From NCBI GenBank assembly GCA_963969365.1, contig OZ017759.1, positions 1,860,001 through 1,924,000 of the forward strand: 64,000 bases of DNA, written 5' to 3'. The stretch's first letter is position 1. Each line of letters starts with the position of its first letter. Made by a program: the position numbers and the translations under genes. This DNA comes from Asterochloris sp. CNOR1 (Eukaryota; Chlorophyta; Trebouxiophyceae; Trebouxiales; Trebouxiaceae). The notes beneath the pieces are model-generated. The model did not search any database. It was not told the DNA's origin and saw only the letters and a list, made by a program, of their open reading frames with translations. Shown piece by piece: positions 10,375-22,800 of this stretch.

Positions 10375-13300
10375 TCAGAAGTTCAAAAGAATGTCCTGAC
10401 CCGTTGCTGGCCCTGGCAGAACCTCGCCAATCACGGCTGCTTCCAAGTAGCCAGCAGCATGCAGGATGTCCACCAGCAGCCCAGCAGACTTGGCTGGAAT
10501 GCCTGCCAGCAAGCCACCACCTGCACAGCAGTAGCTCAGGCTCTTGCAGATGGTGCTGGTCATGTGCATGACAGCTGTACAGACTTGGCCCAAGCCCTCA
10601 CCTGTCTGTGGGTCTACAAGCAGAGGCCATTTTGCATTATGTACAGCCTCGCTGGAGTTCTGCACAGCCGCTGAGGCCTGGGCATTCTGCCCATGAATGC
10701 TGCTCAAGGCGCCAGCCTGAATGCACTCTGCGGCGCCCTCCAGGACAGGAATGGCTGCAACATTTAGCTGTGCTGTCACCTGCATGGCGTGACCACTGTC
10801 GGAACGTCTGCAGCAGTCCAGCTGAGGGGAGGAGCACTGCTGGACCACGCCTCACCTGGGAAGGCCTGGTCATTTCTGTGAGATGGCCCAGCAGTCCAAA
10901 CCCAGTCACGTCTGTGCAGGCTGTGGCGCCTGCTGCCTGGAGGGCCTCAGCTGCTCTCTGGCTGCTCTGCTGCATGCTTCGGAGAGCCCCTGCAGTGTGA
11001 AAATCAGCAGTCCAGGTACCGGGTGGTGCTCGGCCGCTGCAGGCTGCTGTCATGTGCAGGCAGTGGAGCAAGCTTGAAGTGCAATTCATAACCAGTCATT
11101 GATCTGTCTGCAGCACAGTACGGTGGCAGCCTGACCTGTGACCCATCTGCCACGCGCCTTCCCCCGCATGGCAGCAGCCATGATGGTGCCAGTGCCCAGG
11201 GGCTTGGTCAGAACCAGCACTTGCCCTGCCTGCAGGCCGCCCTTGGTCATCAAGGCGTCCTCCCTGGCAGTCCCTGTGACAGAAAAGCCTGCGAGAAAGA
11301 CCATTGCTGGGAAAGACAGACGGTAAGATGATCCTGGCGGCTCCTGCTGCAAGCCTTCCTGTGGCAGGTAGATGCTCAGGTGCATTGCATACAAACCCTC
11401 CCAGGCCAGCCTGGGATGCAGTGGTTCCCCACGCGAGGCTGGTTGCTGCTGCAGCGGGCCAAGGCAAGGCCCACAGGTGGCCACCAGACAGCCTCACCCA
11501 GGGACAGCTGCTCTGCCTCGCAGGTGTGGCCCCCAGTCAAGGCGCATCCTGCGTCCTGCAGCACCCTGGTAGCGCCTGCCATCATCTGGAAAAGCTCCTC
11601 CTCCACTTTGGCATCCAGGCCATGGGGCACGGCAGCGATGGCCAACGCTGTTTCAGCCTTGGCACCCATGGCCTGACAGTCCTGCAGGGACCAGTGTCAT
11701 CCGTCAGGAGGCAGGCGGCGCCGTATGCCTGCACAAGCAGGCAGAAAGCAAGCACGGGCATGTTGCACAGAGTCTGCTCCTGTGCACAAAGCTCAGCCAG
11801 GTTGTCCACAGCACCCTGCTGCTGGGCGTGGCAGCTGGCATGGCCTCACAGGCCAAGATCAGAGGAGGCAGCAGCCATCAAACACTGGGCAGCTCACCCC
11901 AAGGGCATGGTTGGCAGCAATGGCGCCGAAGACAAAGGGGTCCTCTACAATGGAGCGGAAGAAGTCCACTGTCTGCACCAGTACATGGCCAGGCGGCGGG
12001 GGCCGCATCACTGCTGCGTCGTCAGGGCTGCCCAGCCCCATCAGGACGGAGGGGTGCTGCAGGGGCTCAGGCAGCCGCGCAAGGGCTCGGGACAGGACGC
12101 TGGCGCCCACCTGCAGTGCCCCCAGACAAACAGTGCGGGCTGGCTGCTCTCATGGGTCATGCTGAGCCCAGCACCTCCAAAGGTCGAGTCCAGCCAGGGC
12201 AGACCTCAATCTCACCTTGCCACCGCAGCCGCCGCAGCGCATCTTGGCGGCAGACAGGGCTGCCAGCGCCTGCGGCCCTGAAGCTGCTCCCACCGCCTGC
12301 GACATCCTTGCCATAGCAGCAGGGTCTGGTGGCTTCATGCCCCTGCTGCGCTGGGCACCTGCCTCTGCAGGGCCGTCAGACATGAAAGGGAGGTCATCGC
12401 CGTACTTCCGCATCCACCCACGGTCGATCCAGTCTTTCACTGTCCACAGCCAAGAGCCCTGCACGTGCACAAGGTCAAGAGTTGTTGTGCAGGTTTGGTG
12501 TGAGCCTTTCAGCGCTCTCATAGCTCTACTCACCTCCAGACAGAGCCAGCCCTTGGTGCCTACGACGTGCTTGGTGCCCGTGGTAATCAGGCTCAGCCAT
12601 GTTGTCTGGGGCACATAGGGCACCAGCTCCTCCCCCTTGAACTGCCTGCAGGGCGAACACAACACATGACTGCACCACACAACCTCAAAAAAGGACGAAG
12701 CCTTCAGACCACCTTAGGCCCAGCCACACCAGTGGAATGACTGGTGGGCACACTCTTCAAGCACGCGCAGCTTGGGCAGAGCCCAAGCCGCAGCGCACAT
12801 CCTTCATGCTCAGGGCCCAAGGTCTGACTTCTTCATCAAGCTTGGGAAGCTTGCCTGTGTTAGAGAACACGACAAGGTGTATCAACTACAATACAGATCC
12901 TGTACAAGTATAGTCGATAACCACAATGAGATTTTTGAAATGACATACAGCCGAACGACCTGTCGACCTCGAGTATGGGGCGCTCACGAAAATTGCCGAA
13001 TAGGCGGCAAAGGGTCTGGGGAGGCCTCACCTGCGCAGGTTGACTGTGAGGGGCAGCCCTGCTCTGACGGCAAAGACGCCAGCTTTAGGGCGCGGGTATA
13101 TCACTGAGGTGGCCACGTCGCCACAGGCAAAGATGTTGGCTGGCCCCGCCGCTGCTTGAAGGCACTCATTGATCAGGATGAAGCCTTTGTCGTCTGCAGC
13201 ACACCACCAGCAAGCCCTCAGCAGTGAGTGAATCCGGCAACGCAGGGCCGGCTCTGTGGCGCATGCGATGCTGCAGTCACCTAGCTGGAGGCCTGTGTCT

Positions 13301-14843
13301 GCCAGCCAGGGTGCTGCGCTGGCCTGTGTGCACCACAGGCACTCGTCAAAGGGTATGCGCTGCCCGTCCCCTGTGGTGAGCCATCCCTGCTCCACGCCTG
13401 TGACCTGTGCGCCCTCAAGCAGCTCCAGACCTTGGTCCTGCAGCAGAGGCACAGCAGCTATAAGCTTCGAGGCCTTCTGAGGGACTGTAAGGGTACTGCT
13501 GCCAACATGCAAGGGACAAAAAGGTGTCACATGCAGTGCAAAGCGTGACAGTGTGCCAAGTTGCGCTTGAGCACTGCATGCAGCCGATCAGCCTGACAGC
13601 CTGATCACCTGCATGATGCGCAGAAACTTGCGGCGAGCTGCCGGGGTGTGCCCCTGCAGGATCTCGCCGCCGCTGAGCAGCTTCACCAGGCACCTCCTAT
13701 CCGCAGCATGGCCAGCTGCAGCACGCTCAACCTCCAGGCGGTGATTCAGAGCTAGGCTGAGCTCCACGCCCCCCGCACCCCCACCCACTACACACACCTG
13801 CACATGTGGCGCGGGTGACAGATAGGAGGAGCAGGCCGCCACACAGCTGCCACACCGGCTGTTTCAGGCAAGCTGCTGAACCAATGGCATCCCAGGCAAT
13901 GCTGGCCTTGGGAGCTGACTACGCAGCTGGCCGGCAAGTGTACGACATCCTCAACAGCAACGGCTTTCAGAGGTGCTCACCACGAGGGGTTCTGCGCTCG
14001 TCTTGCAGTGGTCCAAGACCTTGTGGAATCTGTCCACAAATCTGCACAGCAGGTGCCTTGCTCTCACTGGTGCAATGGCCCTCTCAAAGCGCAAGGGCTC
14101 CATGCCTGAGCCTCTGCGCCAACCAAGGCAGACATGCATGTGCTGGCGATGCCTTGCGCTGCAGGATGGGGCACCTGGAGATGGGCTTGACAGGTGTGGC
14201 CACTGAGCTGGAGCCAGGGACGGCTCTGCTGGGCGTGATTCCTATATCGACACTGAGAGCATCATATGCCACAGCAGGACGACCCTGCAGCTGTACGCGC
14301 TGAGTCTGCAGCAGGCAGCGCGCCTTCATCAGCTCAGCATCTGGGCCCTGTGCTGGCTCTGAGCTGGCAGGCACAGCAGTACTGGAAGCGGAAGTCTGCA
14401 TGTAGCATCAAGCTGCAGAATACCTTGGTGCAGATGCCGATGGCCTCTGCGTGTATGAGCCTTGCGCGGGCAAAAGTGCACAGCCTGGCGAGGTCCACAT
14501 GGCACTCGTCAAAGGTGTACCAGCCAGCCACGAAGCCAGGCAGCATGCCGCTGCAACACAGGCAGCACTGGCGCTGATCAGCGAATAGGCGCGGTTGAAG
14601 CCCACAGTGTAGTGGCTGGGCAAGCAGACCTGTAGGGTGTGTTGACATCCTTGGTGACCAGTGTCACCCTGACGCCAGGCATTGGCTGCATGCCAAAGCT
14701 GCGCACCACCTCCACGTGGGCATGGCCACCGCCCAGCAGAACCAGGTCCTGTCGCAGGGGAGCAAGTGCTCACTCAGCGGGAGTGACAGACCTGCGCCGA
14801 TCCAAGCTGCAGATACCACCTTCAGGACTGGCACATTCTGCAT
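10375..14843 (-). CDS. selD: Ndh-SelD fusion: pyridine-nucleotide oxidoreductase fused to selenide, water dikinase
   Basis: The N-terminal half is an NADH-dehydrogenase-II-like FAD protein. It has [20 protein letters not shown] near 14745, [19 protein letters not shown] near 14530, [12 protein letters not shown] and ATPVKPI near 14200-14250, a second Rossmann motif [20 protein letters not shown] near 13780, [20 protein letters not shown] near 13360, and IFACGDVA near 13120. A linker ([17 protein letters not shown] near 12400) leads into Sel[12 protein letters not shown] near 12240, [31 protein letters not shown] near 11950, [11 protein letters not shown] near 11520, [19 protein letters not shown] near 10900, and [10 protein letters not shown] then GGLLAGIPA near 10600-10450. 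SelD makes selenophosphate from selenide and ATP. The catalytic position is Cys (TGC), not Sec (TGA). Such Ndh-SelD fusions are known in cyanobacteria and some protists. The stop is at 10375-10377. The first exon and ATG (14843 proposed) are uncertain because I could not make a clean phase with the exon that starts DLVLLGGG. Confidence 0.85.
12660..13020 (-). other. Long, AT-richer intron of the Ndh-SelD gene
   Basis: This lies between the exons encoding [15 protein letters not shown] and [16 protein letters not shown]. The segment from about 12860 to 13010 is visibly more AT-rich than its surroundings and shows no coding signal on either strand. It contains a 12-bp SalI-XhoI-like string at 12962-12973 (see rejected items). 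Confidence 0.5.
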
Positions 14844-15133
14844 GCTGCCTGCCAGGACCCTCTGCTGATACCGCCTGGGCCTGGTGGTGTGGCCAATGCT
14901 GAAAGAGTGCTTCACATGGGAAGACCTTTGTGCTGGGCAGATCAATGTGCAGTGGCAAGCAGGTTGTGAATGCAAAGGCTTCCTGCTGCTCTGCCCAGAT
15001 GTAACGAGGACAGTGGAGCCCTGCACTGTAGTGCAGTACATGCCATGTCCTTGACCTCTCTCCACAGCTGTGGTGCATGCCTCTAGTTTGCAGCATGAGG
15101 CTCCTCATATGCAGCTCATCCCATACCTTCGGG
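14844..15133. promoter_or_regulatory. Divergent intergenic region (Ndh-SelD / SDR)
   Basis: Just under 300 bases separate the two proposed start codons. It probably holds both promoters and part of the uncertain first exon of Ndh-SelD. No motif stands out. Confidence 0.3.
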
Positions 15134-16536
15134 ATGCCGGTGATCTCTGCTCGTTGTGCAAGACATCTCAGAGCAGTGTTGGTGCAGGCCCAGCAGTCAC
15201 AAGAGCGCACCAAAACTGTTCTGATCACAGGCAGGCTGGAAGCATGAGTTCAGTGTGGCAGGCAGCATCTCTTCTTGCCAGGAATGGACCGTACCAAATT
15301 GCACCAAATGCAGGTGCCTCCCCAGGCGGGATTGGCTGTGCTACTGCAGAGCAGCTGGCCGCCAAGGGCTTTCATGTTGTGCTGGCGTGCCGGGACATGG
15401 AGAAGGGACAGGCAGCAAAGCAGGAGATTGAGTGAGTGTTATGGCATGCACCCACAAGTTGCCCAGCATGGTCCCCCAAGTAAGTGCTGCTTGTACTGCC
15501 GCACAGGGAGGAGGTGGTAGGCAGTCGGGTGGAGCTGCGCAACCTGGACTTGGCTGATTTGGACAGCATCAGGCAGTTCTGCAGAGCATCAGTCGACTTC
15601 GGACATCCCTTGGACGTTTTGATCTGCAATGCAGCGGTCATGGCCTGCCCTGAGCGGTGGCAGACCAAGCAGGTGGGGCTCTCTTCAGTGCCTGGCCCGC
15701 AGCACTGCTGGCGCCCATGACCTCGACCTCTGATTGCCTGCATGCAGGGCTTTGAGCTCCAATTCGGCACCAATCACTTGGGGCACTTTCTGCTGACCAT
15801 GCTCCTGTTACCCATCCTACAAACCCCTGAAGTGTGAGGTGTCACCTCTGTCTGCCTTGAGCTCAGCTCTCAAAACAGGAGGCTCAAACTCTGGGTGCCT
15901 GCCTGCAGGTCTAGTCGAATTGTAAATGTTTCTTCGTTCAGTCACGCAAGCCCGTCCCTGGACCTGGATAACTTGATGAGTGAGAAGAGCTACAGCCCCT
16001 GGGGGGCCTACTCTCAGGTACATAGCCTCTCTGCCCAGCAGTTGCATGGCCAGCATCCTGAACCGATGACCCACATGAGGGCATGACCCAGCATATCCCC
16101 CCACCTGCAGGGCAAACTCGCACAGGTTCTGTTCACCTACGAGCTGGCAAGGCGCCTGAAGCCAGAGTGCAGGCTGACCTGCAATGCTTGCAATCCCGGC
16201 CTGGTCAGGACCAACATTCAGAGGTGGGACGCCTGCCAGACGCTGGTGCCACTGCGCCTCTGTAGCTGGACAAGCTGCTATGGTGCTCGCAGGTTCATCA
16301 CACCCCCCGACATGGAACACAAGACGCCAGATCAAGGTGCAGAGACCAGCGTGTATCTTGCCAGTGCAGCAGAGCTTGAGGGTGTCACTGGCAGGTACTT
16401 CCAGGACTGCGCAGAGAGCCAGTCCTCTGAACTCAGCCATGACCGGGACCTTGCCCTCAAAATGTGGAATGAGTCTAGTAGACTGGTTGGAATTGATGCC
16501 AATTCCCTTCTCCAATCAGAAGATGTTCACGTCTGA
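15134..16536 (+). CDS. Short-chain dehydrogenase/reductase, retinol-dehydrogenase-like
   Basis: This is a classical SDR with a Rossmann fold and NAD(P) binding. ATG 15134 starts a short basic leader ([16 protein letters not shown]), then ERTKTVLIT. The cofactor motif is completed across intron 1 as TGASPGGIG, followed by [17 protein letters not shown]. Further motifs are [11 protein letters not shown] (the NNAG position, near 15620), [20 protein letters not shown] near 15755, the catalytic Ser in [12 protein letters not shown] near 15920, Tyr and Lys in YSQGKLAQ across the intron near 16020-16115, and [12 protein letters not shown] near 16190. The C-terminus ends EDVHV at 16536. Order and spacing fit the RDH11/TIC32/WWOX-like SDR group. 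The substrate cannot be read from sequence. Intron 1 (15231-15313) has a GC donor: exon 1 ends ATCACAG and exon 2 starts GTGCCTCC, the only join I found that restores the glycine motif. About seven exons. Confidence 0.88.
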
Positions 16537-16875
16537 GGAGGATAGTAAAACCCACTACCCGCCATTGGCGATGATTATATAAGATCAGAGATTGCGTGCA
16601 ACACAAAGTCTAAGAGATGTGGTCTCTGCATGATTTCAGTGGTGTAGTAGATATTCAGTGGTGCTTATCAGGTTGGTAGCATCCGCCAGCCACTTTTAGC
16701 ATGCCGGGCCTGAGAGGGTGGACCGGGGTGTTGGGCTGGGTAGGGTGAGGAACTTTCCTTTCCCAAAGGCCATGCAGAGAGTTGGCTTCCTGCATAAAGC
16801 ATGCAACAGTCCGCGTGCAGGTCTGCTGTGGTGCTGTACATTACGCTTGACAATGCAGCACAGGCTTACTGGGGA
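16537..16875 (+). promoter_or_regulatory. Intergenic region upstream of the opsin-cyclase gene, candidate TATA box
   Basis: This roughly 340-bp gap follows the SDR stop. A TATATAAG at about 16577-16584 with an ATTGG (inverted CCAAT) about 12 bases before it is the only core-promoter-like signal I see. It may equally be part of the SDR 3' UTR. Confidence 0.25.
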
Positions 16876-19800
16876 GATGGAAGCCCCGAGGCTGCAGCCC
16901 TCCTTTTTGCAGAAGTCAGTATCATCACATCAGTAGATTGTGTCATCAAGGCCGCTCATGCTCTGATGTAGGGTTGCTCTGCCCTGCAGGTCCCTCAGCA
17001 GTGGTTCAGATATAGTGCAGATTTCTTCCTTGCAGGTTCAGAACAACGCCTTGCCAGACAAGTCCTTTACTTGGGCAATTGCTGTGACTGTGTTTTATGT
17101 TCCCTGCAGCATTGTTTGTTAGTCTGCTGTCAGTGCTCTATGAGGACAGCCCAGCCAAAAAGCAGGTGATGTCCTGGGCTCCTACAGATCTGCAATGCCT
17201 TCTGCTGATTCTGAAAGTAGTGCCCTTCTGCAGGCTGCGGTGCTGTCCTGCCTCATCAAGTCAGTGGCATGCTATGCCGACTGGAAGCTGTCTGTAGATG
17301 GCAAGGGAGTCATCTGGGACTCTGCTGGATACCCCTTTGTGGTCAAGCGCTATGTCAATTTCATGATCACTACGCCCACCATGCTGTGAGCAACAGGCCA
17401 GAATTTACCCTTCCCACCCTGGGTGCACAGACATTTGGTATCCGGTTCCTGCACATAGCGTCTGCACTTGGTGTCTGCATCTGCTTTTGGTGTCTTGAGG
17501 GGCAGGGCAGCTGCTGCTATGCTGATGACCTGGCTTGTGGAAGTTGTTCGCTGGCTGCCTGCGGATTGTGAGCCCTGCTGTTGCTGGGCAAGCTGCCTGG
17601 ATCCAGACTCGACCGTTCACGCAGGTACCTCCTGTCAGGCGTCTCAAGCTTTTCGGTGGGAGAGGTGGGGCTCCTGCTCAGCTGCTGCGCCAGGCCCTTT
17701 TGTATGTTGCGACCTCTCACTCCTTGCTTTTCCAACTGCAGGTGGCAGCTACTGCAGGCATGCAGTGGGGCTGCGTGGTCACTGGGCTGATCGCCTCCCT
17801 GACTTATGGCTTCTGGAAATGTGAGGTGGCAGTGCATGAGCAATGTTGTGGCTGCTACTGGGACCGGCACTGCTGCGTGCAACGTGACGTTCAGCTGCAC
17901 GCTTTCTGCAGGGTTCTGGGTCACTCTGTCCTTTGCGTTCTATGGCCTGGTGCTGCGCGAGATGCAGCGCATGGTCAACTCCGCAGCTAAGGCAAATGAG
18001 GGCACCAAAATGCGCCTGAGAGGGCTCAACTTCATTCACAACTACTCAGGTTGGGCTGCTCTATCACCAGAGGCATGCGGTGGCAGAGAAAGCTGCTGCC
18101 GCAGCAAGACCCTCTTGCATGCAGCGCCAGGCAATCCGCAGATGCAGGAGCAAAATGCCTGTGCATTTGCTGGCCCTGCCTCCTCCTGCTGCCCCGTGGT
18201 AGGATCCAGTGGCGCTGCCTCAATGTCTTAGAGCTTGCCTCTTCTTGCAGTGGTTGCTTGGAGTCTGTTCCCGGCAGCCTGGGTTACGGGGCACCTTCAC
18301 TTGACAAGCATTGGCGATACAGAGCTGCTCATGATGGCTGGGAATCTGGTGGCTAAGGTGAGTGCGGGCTCAAGCAGGTGCAACCTGAACAGGTAGGCAG
18401 GAGTTGTAGACTGGATCTGCGCGATGGGTTGGCCTGGCTGTTGCAACTTTCTTACTTAGGACATCTGCATGATGCCCAGCCTTTAGTGGCCTGGAGGGCA
18501 GACAGCCACTTTCTAGCCAAAGGTCCACTGCTGCTGCAGCTGCTGTACAGCTCCGGCATCATGTATGACAACTTTGTCACCGTCTCGGAGCGGAGGGATG
18601 CAGCAGCTGCCGAAATTGAGCAGCGCCAGCGGTTGGTGATGATTACAGAGCTTAAGTCAGCCATGCAGCGAAAGGACAGCTTCCTGTCAGTCATGAGCCA
18701 CGAGATGCGTACTCCGCTGAATGGTGTTATTGGTGGGTGCTGCCAGCCTCACATAGCCCTGCCAGCCTGCTGTGCATGCTGCAGCACAGCCTGAGTGCTC
18801 TGCTTGCGCAGCTTACGGGGAAGTCATGCTGCAGCCCCTCCTCAATGTGGGGCACAACAGCATCAGGGCAGTCCAGCAGCTGGTGCCCAGCTTGATTAGC
18901 CGCGCATGGAGTTCAGCAATGCCACATGCTGACGCAGCAACACCCTTTGTGACTGGCAGGGCATTGCCTGCAGGTCTCACTGATGCGCTGCTGAAGGGGA
19001 GCAGTGGCAAGATGACAGAGAAGGCTGTGAAACTGCTGCACACCATCCACGACAGCGCCAACTACCTGCTGAACCTGTGAGTCATCTAACTGAGGTGCTT
19101 GTAGAGGCATCGGTGTCGGTGCATCCCAAGACATGAGCCAGTGCTGCTGCTGCCTGAGGCATGTGTGCAGGATCGGCCGGTGGGCTCCTGAGCGGCTCAG
19201 CACAGCTGCCGCCTGGGGTCTGTTTGCACCCATCTCAGCTGGACTGCTGCAGCCTGAGGCATCCTGACCTGCGCCAACATAGTGCTCTACTTGCCCAGAC
19301 CATGTCAGACAGTGTCAAGCCATGGTGCTGTCACCTGTAGGGTGAATGACGTGCTGGATGCAGCAGCCTTCAGGCATGGCAAGCTCAAGCTGATGGTGCA
19401 GCAGGTCAGTACACGCCAGACAGCTACTTTAGCGCTGAGCTGCTGTCATGGCATTCAATGGGCTGCACCTGCAGGCTGTGCGGCTGACATGGCCTGCCCC
19501 GCAGACGTGTGGTGCACTGTCCAGGTGAACATCTCGGAGCTGGTGAACACAGTCTTCTCCAACGTGCTGACCATGCAGCAGGAAGGGGTCAAGCTGCACG
19601 CTGAGGTGGACCCTCGGATGCCCATCATCATTGCCGACAAGGACAGGCTGACTCAGGTGATGCACACTGATGCCTGGGTGGTGAAGCAGCCGCTGTAGCT
19701 GGTGCGCCTGCTTGCTGCTATCTGCCTCTCCCCCAGCTTCCCAGGTTTTATTCTATTCTACTTGGATCCTCTAGGCCAGGCCTTGCTGGTCACTGCTTCA

Positions 19801-22800
19801 TGCCCTGCAGCCCTCAAGCCACCACAGTACCACCGCCTGCAGGTTTTGTACAACATTGTGGGGAACGCGCTCAAGTTCACATCGATGGGTACTGTAGGTG
19901 TGCTAGTGAAACCATTTGCTGACATGAAATCTGTGGTCTTCACAGTTGCGGATACAGGGATAGGAATCCCTGAGAAGAACTTCTCCAGCATCTTTCTGCC
20001 GTTCGAGCAGGTGAGGCATGTGCGCTGCTTGGTGAGAGTCTGCTGCTGGCTCGTGTCCTTGCTTTGCTACAGGCACAGCAGCGACAGGTATGGGGACGCT
20101 GCTTGCTCATGATCCTGACAGCAGGGGGCCATTCAGAACAGTAATGGCTGCACTTGGCCGTGCCATTAGCCACTCAATGCTGCCTGCTGGCTGCAGCTGG
20201 ACATGTCCCCTACCAGGAAGTATCGCGGCACTGGCCTGGGGCTCAGCATCTGCAAAGTGCTGGTGGAGGCGCATGGCGGATCCATTGCTGTCTCATCGGA
20301 GGTTGGGGCGGGGTCCACTTTCACTTTCACGCTCCCTGTGGAACCTCCCCAGCCGCACAGCATACGTGGTGATGGCAGGCTGTCCAATGATGGGAGCCTG
20401 CTGCCCAAGCCAGAGGAAGGTGTGTGCAGATGCCAGGATTCGGTTGCCAGGCTCTTCCTGTCTGACTGCGCAGGGCATGTCGCAAGCTGACAGCCTGCTT
20501 CTACAGCCTCAGGGGCACGTGTGTGCAGCGTGCATGGGGTCAACCAATGACTGCTTGAGGCTGCACACAGCTAGCTGCCCTGGCTCTAGGCAAGCGTGCT
20601 GCACACCCCCTGAATGCTCCTGCAGGCTCCCCCAGCAGAGCATCCTTGCAGCTGGCCAACCCTGAAAAAGCAATATCTGCCGGCACTGGGGGCAGTGTGG
20701 CCGCTGGCAAAGGGCCCCTGTCTCCCTTAGGAGGCATAGGGACACCAAGTGCAGGTGGAGCTACAGAGTCCAAGCTGAAGGTGTCTCTGCATCACGGTGA
20801 GGCGATTGTTAAAAACTGCTGACAGGCTTGGAGTTTGATAGGGATGGCTATGGCAGCACATCCCCAGGCCTGTGCAACTGCCCAGTTCAGTTGTGCTGGT
20901 GGTCTGGTTGAGACTTGCTGTCCAACACTGTTGCTGTGATTCTTAATGAGGTGTGAAAGGCCTGACTGGGGGGTGCAAGCATGGCTTTGGTCGGTGCAGA
21001 TGACTTTTCATTGCCCTGCTCTGTAGTGGCCAGCTGCCAAGCCCTGGACAGGCGCAACAGCAGCACCACCCCCCACAGCCGACATGCCTACACGCTGGAC
21101 CATGTCAAGCCCCTGCACGGGCAGGAGAATGGCACCTTTCTGGTGCTGAGTGTGGATGACGACCCTGTGGCTCACCTGGTGCTGCGGGAGATGCTGACGC
21201 CAGAGGGGTACGAGGTGAGGCGGGTGGCATGGCAAGTGCCTGAGGGGTTCAGCGTGACTGTCCTTGCATCTCTGAGCAGTCTGTGCCTTCAGAGAAGGCA
21301 GCATATGCAATGGGTCTTTGGCCACCGCGGCACACTCAACACTGTGAAGATGCCAGCCCCAGAGGGCAGGGGTGTGAGCGATCTGGATGCCGCTCATTTG
21401 GGCTGCCTGCCCTGCATTGCCTCCAGGTAGCAGTCATGGCGTTTCAGCAGGCTCCACACTAGAGCTGCACTCACTGTCAGTGTAGCCAGCACCATGTGCC
21501 TTTGGGAGAGTGCACCCCCTGCGGCCTGCAGGTGCACTCAGAGCTGGATCCCCAGAAGGCGCTGCAGTGGGTGGCGGCCTCCCCCTTCCTGCCCGACATC
21601 GTCCTCGTGGACTGCATGATGCCAGGTGGACACACCAGACCTCACCAGCAGTGCATGCTGCCCACACCTGCAGCCAGGGCATGCTGCGCCAGCCTGACCA
21701 GCAGCGCATGCTGCTGAAGCCTGAGTTCAGGGCATGCTGACTTCCATCGGGCCCACTCTGGCACTCACCCCACTCCTGCCTGGTGCCTGCAGGCCTCACG
21801 GGGTATGAGGTGAGCTGCTGCACCACTGTGGCTTTGGCCAGTCCACTTCCGCTGCGATGGGATGCCTGTCGACATGCTGTCTGCCATTGGATGCAGCTGC
21901 ATGCCCTCTTCCTGGTGCTGACTGTCTTGCCTGTGCATGTCTGCTGCAGTTCACTGCCAAGCTGCGCGAAACTGTCCCCCGCACACTTGTGCCAGTTATC
22001 ATGGTGTCGGCCAAGGCTGAGGGCACCCTCATCAAAAATGGCTTTGATGTCGGCTGCAATGACTTTGTAAGGTGGGCTCTGCTGCTTGATGGCGACCCTC
22101 TTGCAAATCAGATTGGAGGGCTCACCACTCCAGGCTGCACTTTTGCGGCATCAGGTAGGCACTCTTGGCTCCTGCATAGAAGGCCCCCGCATCTGCCAAT
22201 TGCCAAGCCTGCACCTGTGCAGTTTCAGCAGTTGCTCCAGCAAGCCCTCCCTGCCAGCTTTTGCCATCATCAGTCAAACAGCAATGGCGTTAGTGGGACC
22301 TGAGCAGCACTTTGCTCACATGAGACATGGGCTGGGCACCCACCGCGCGGCATGATGTGTTTGTCAAGCCACACTTTTGAGCCACACACACCACTCGCAG
22401 TCTGCTGGCAAAGTGCCAACTTGAACAGCATCAGATGCACCATGCCCTTTACATTGGGACTGCCCTGCCTGCACCAAGTTGGTGGTGCTTGTGCTGGTAC
22501 CCAAGAAACAGGTCCCACCCAGTGCTGCAGCCAAGGGTGGCGTGAGACCTGCTCCTCGTCTGGGCTGCCTGCAGGAGCCGGTGGTGCAGACCCTCAGGGC
22601 TTGCAGTCTGATGTGCATGGCACAAGACCAGCAGGGGTGCCCCACATGGCGTGAGGTGTGGGCCCTGTCATGCCTGCAGCAAGCCAGTGATGGCAGAGGA
22701 GCTGCTGACGCGGATGGCTACCCACCTCGATCTGCGACAGGACGCGCCCGGGTGGATGCAGATCATCACTGGGGGGCCCAGCAAGCTGGACAACGAGGCC

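Noticed and set aside
12200-12245. Possible selenocysteine codon in SelD
   Set aside because: The codons in the CGGCGGKV motif are TGC, so the protein uses Cys; no SECIS search is called for on this ground.
11304-12281. Long plus-strand open frame of over 300 codons
   Set aside because: It is antisense to SelD exons whose motifs ([22 protein letters not shown]) are unmistakable; its own translation is Cys/Pro/His-rich shadow.
12962-12973. GTCGACCTCGAG, adjacent SalI and XhoI sites as in cloning polylinkers, inside an AT-richer intron
   Set aside because: Only these 12 bases match. The flanks do not look like vector sequence, and the gene continues on both sides. A vector screen of 12850-13020 would settle it.
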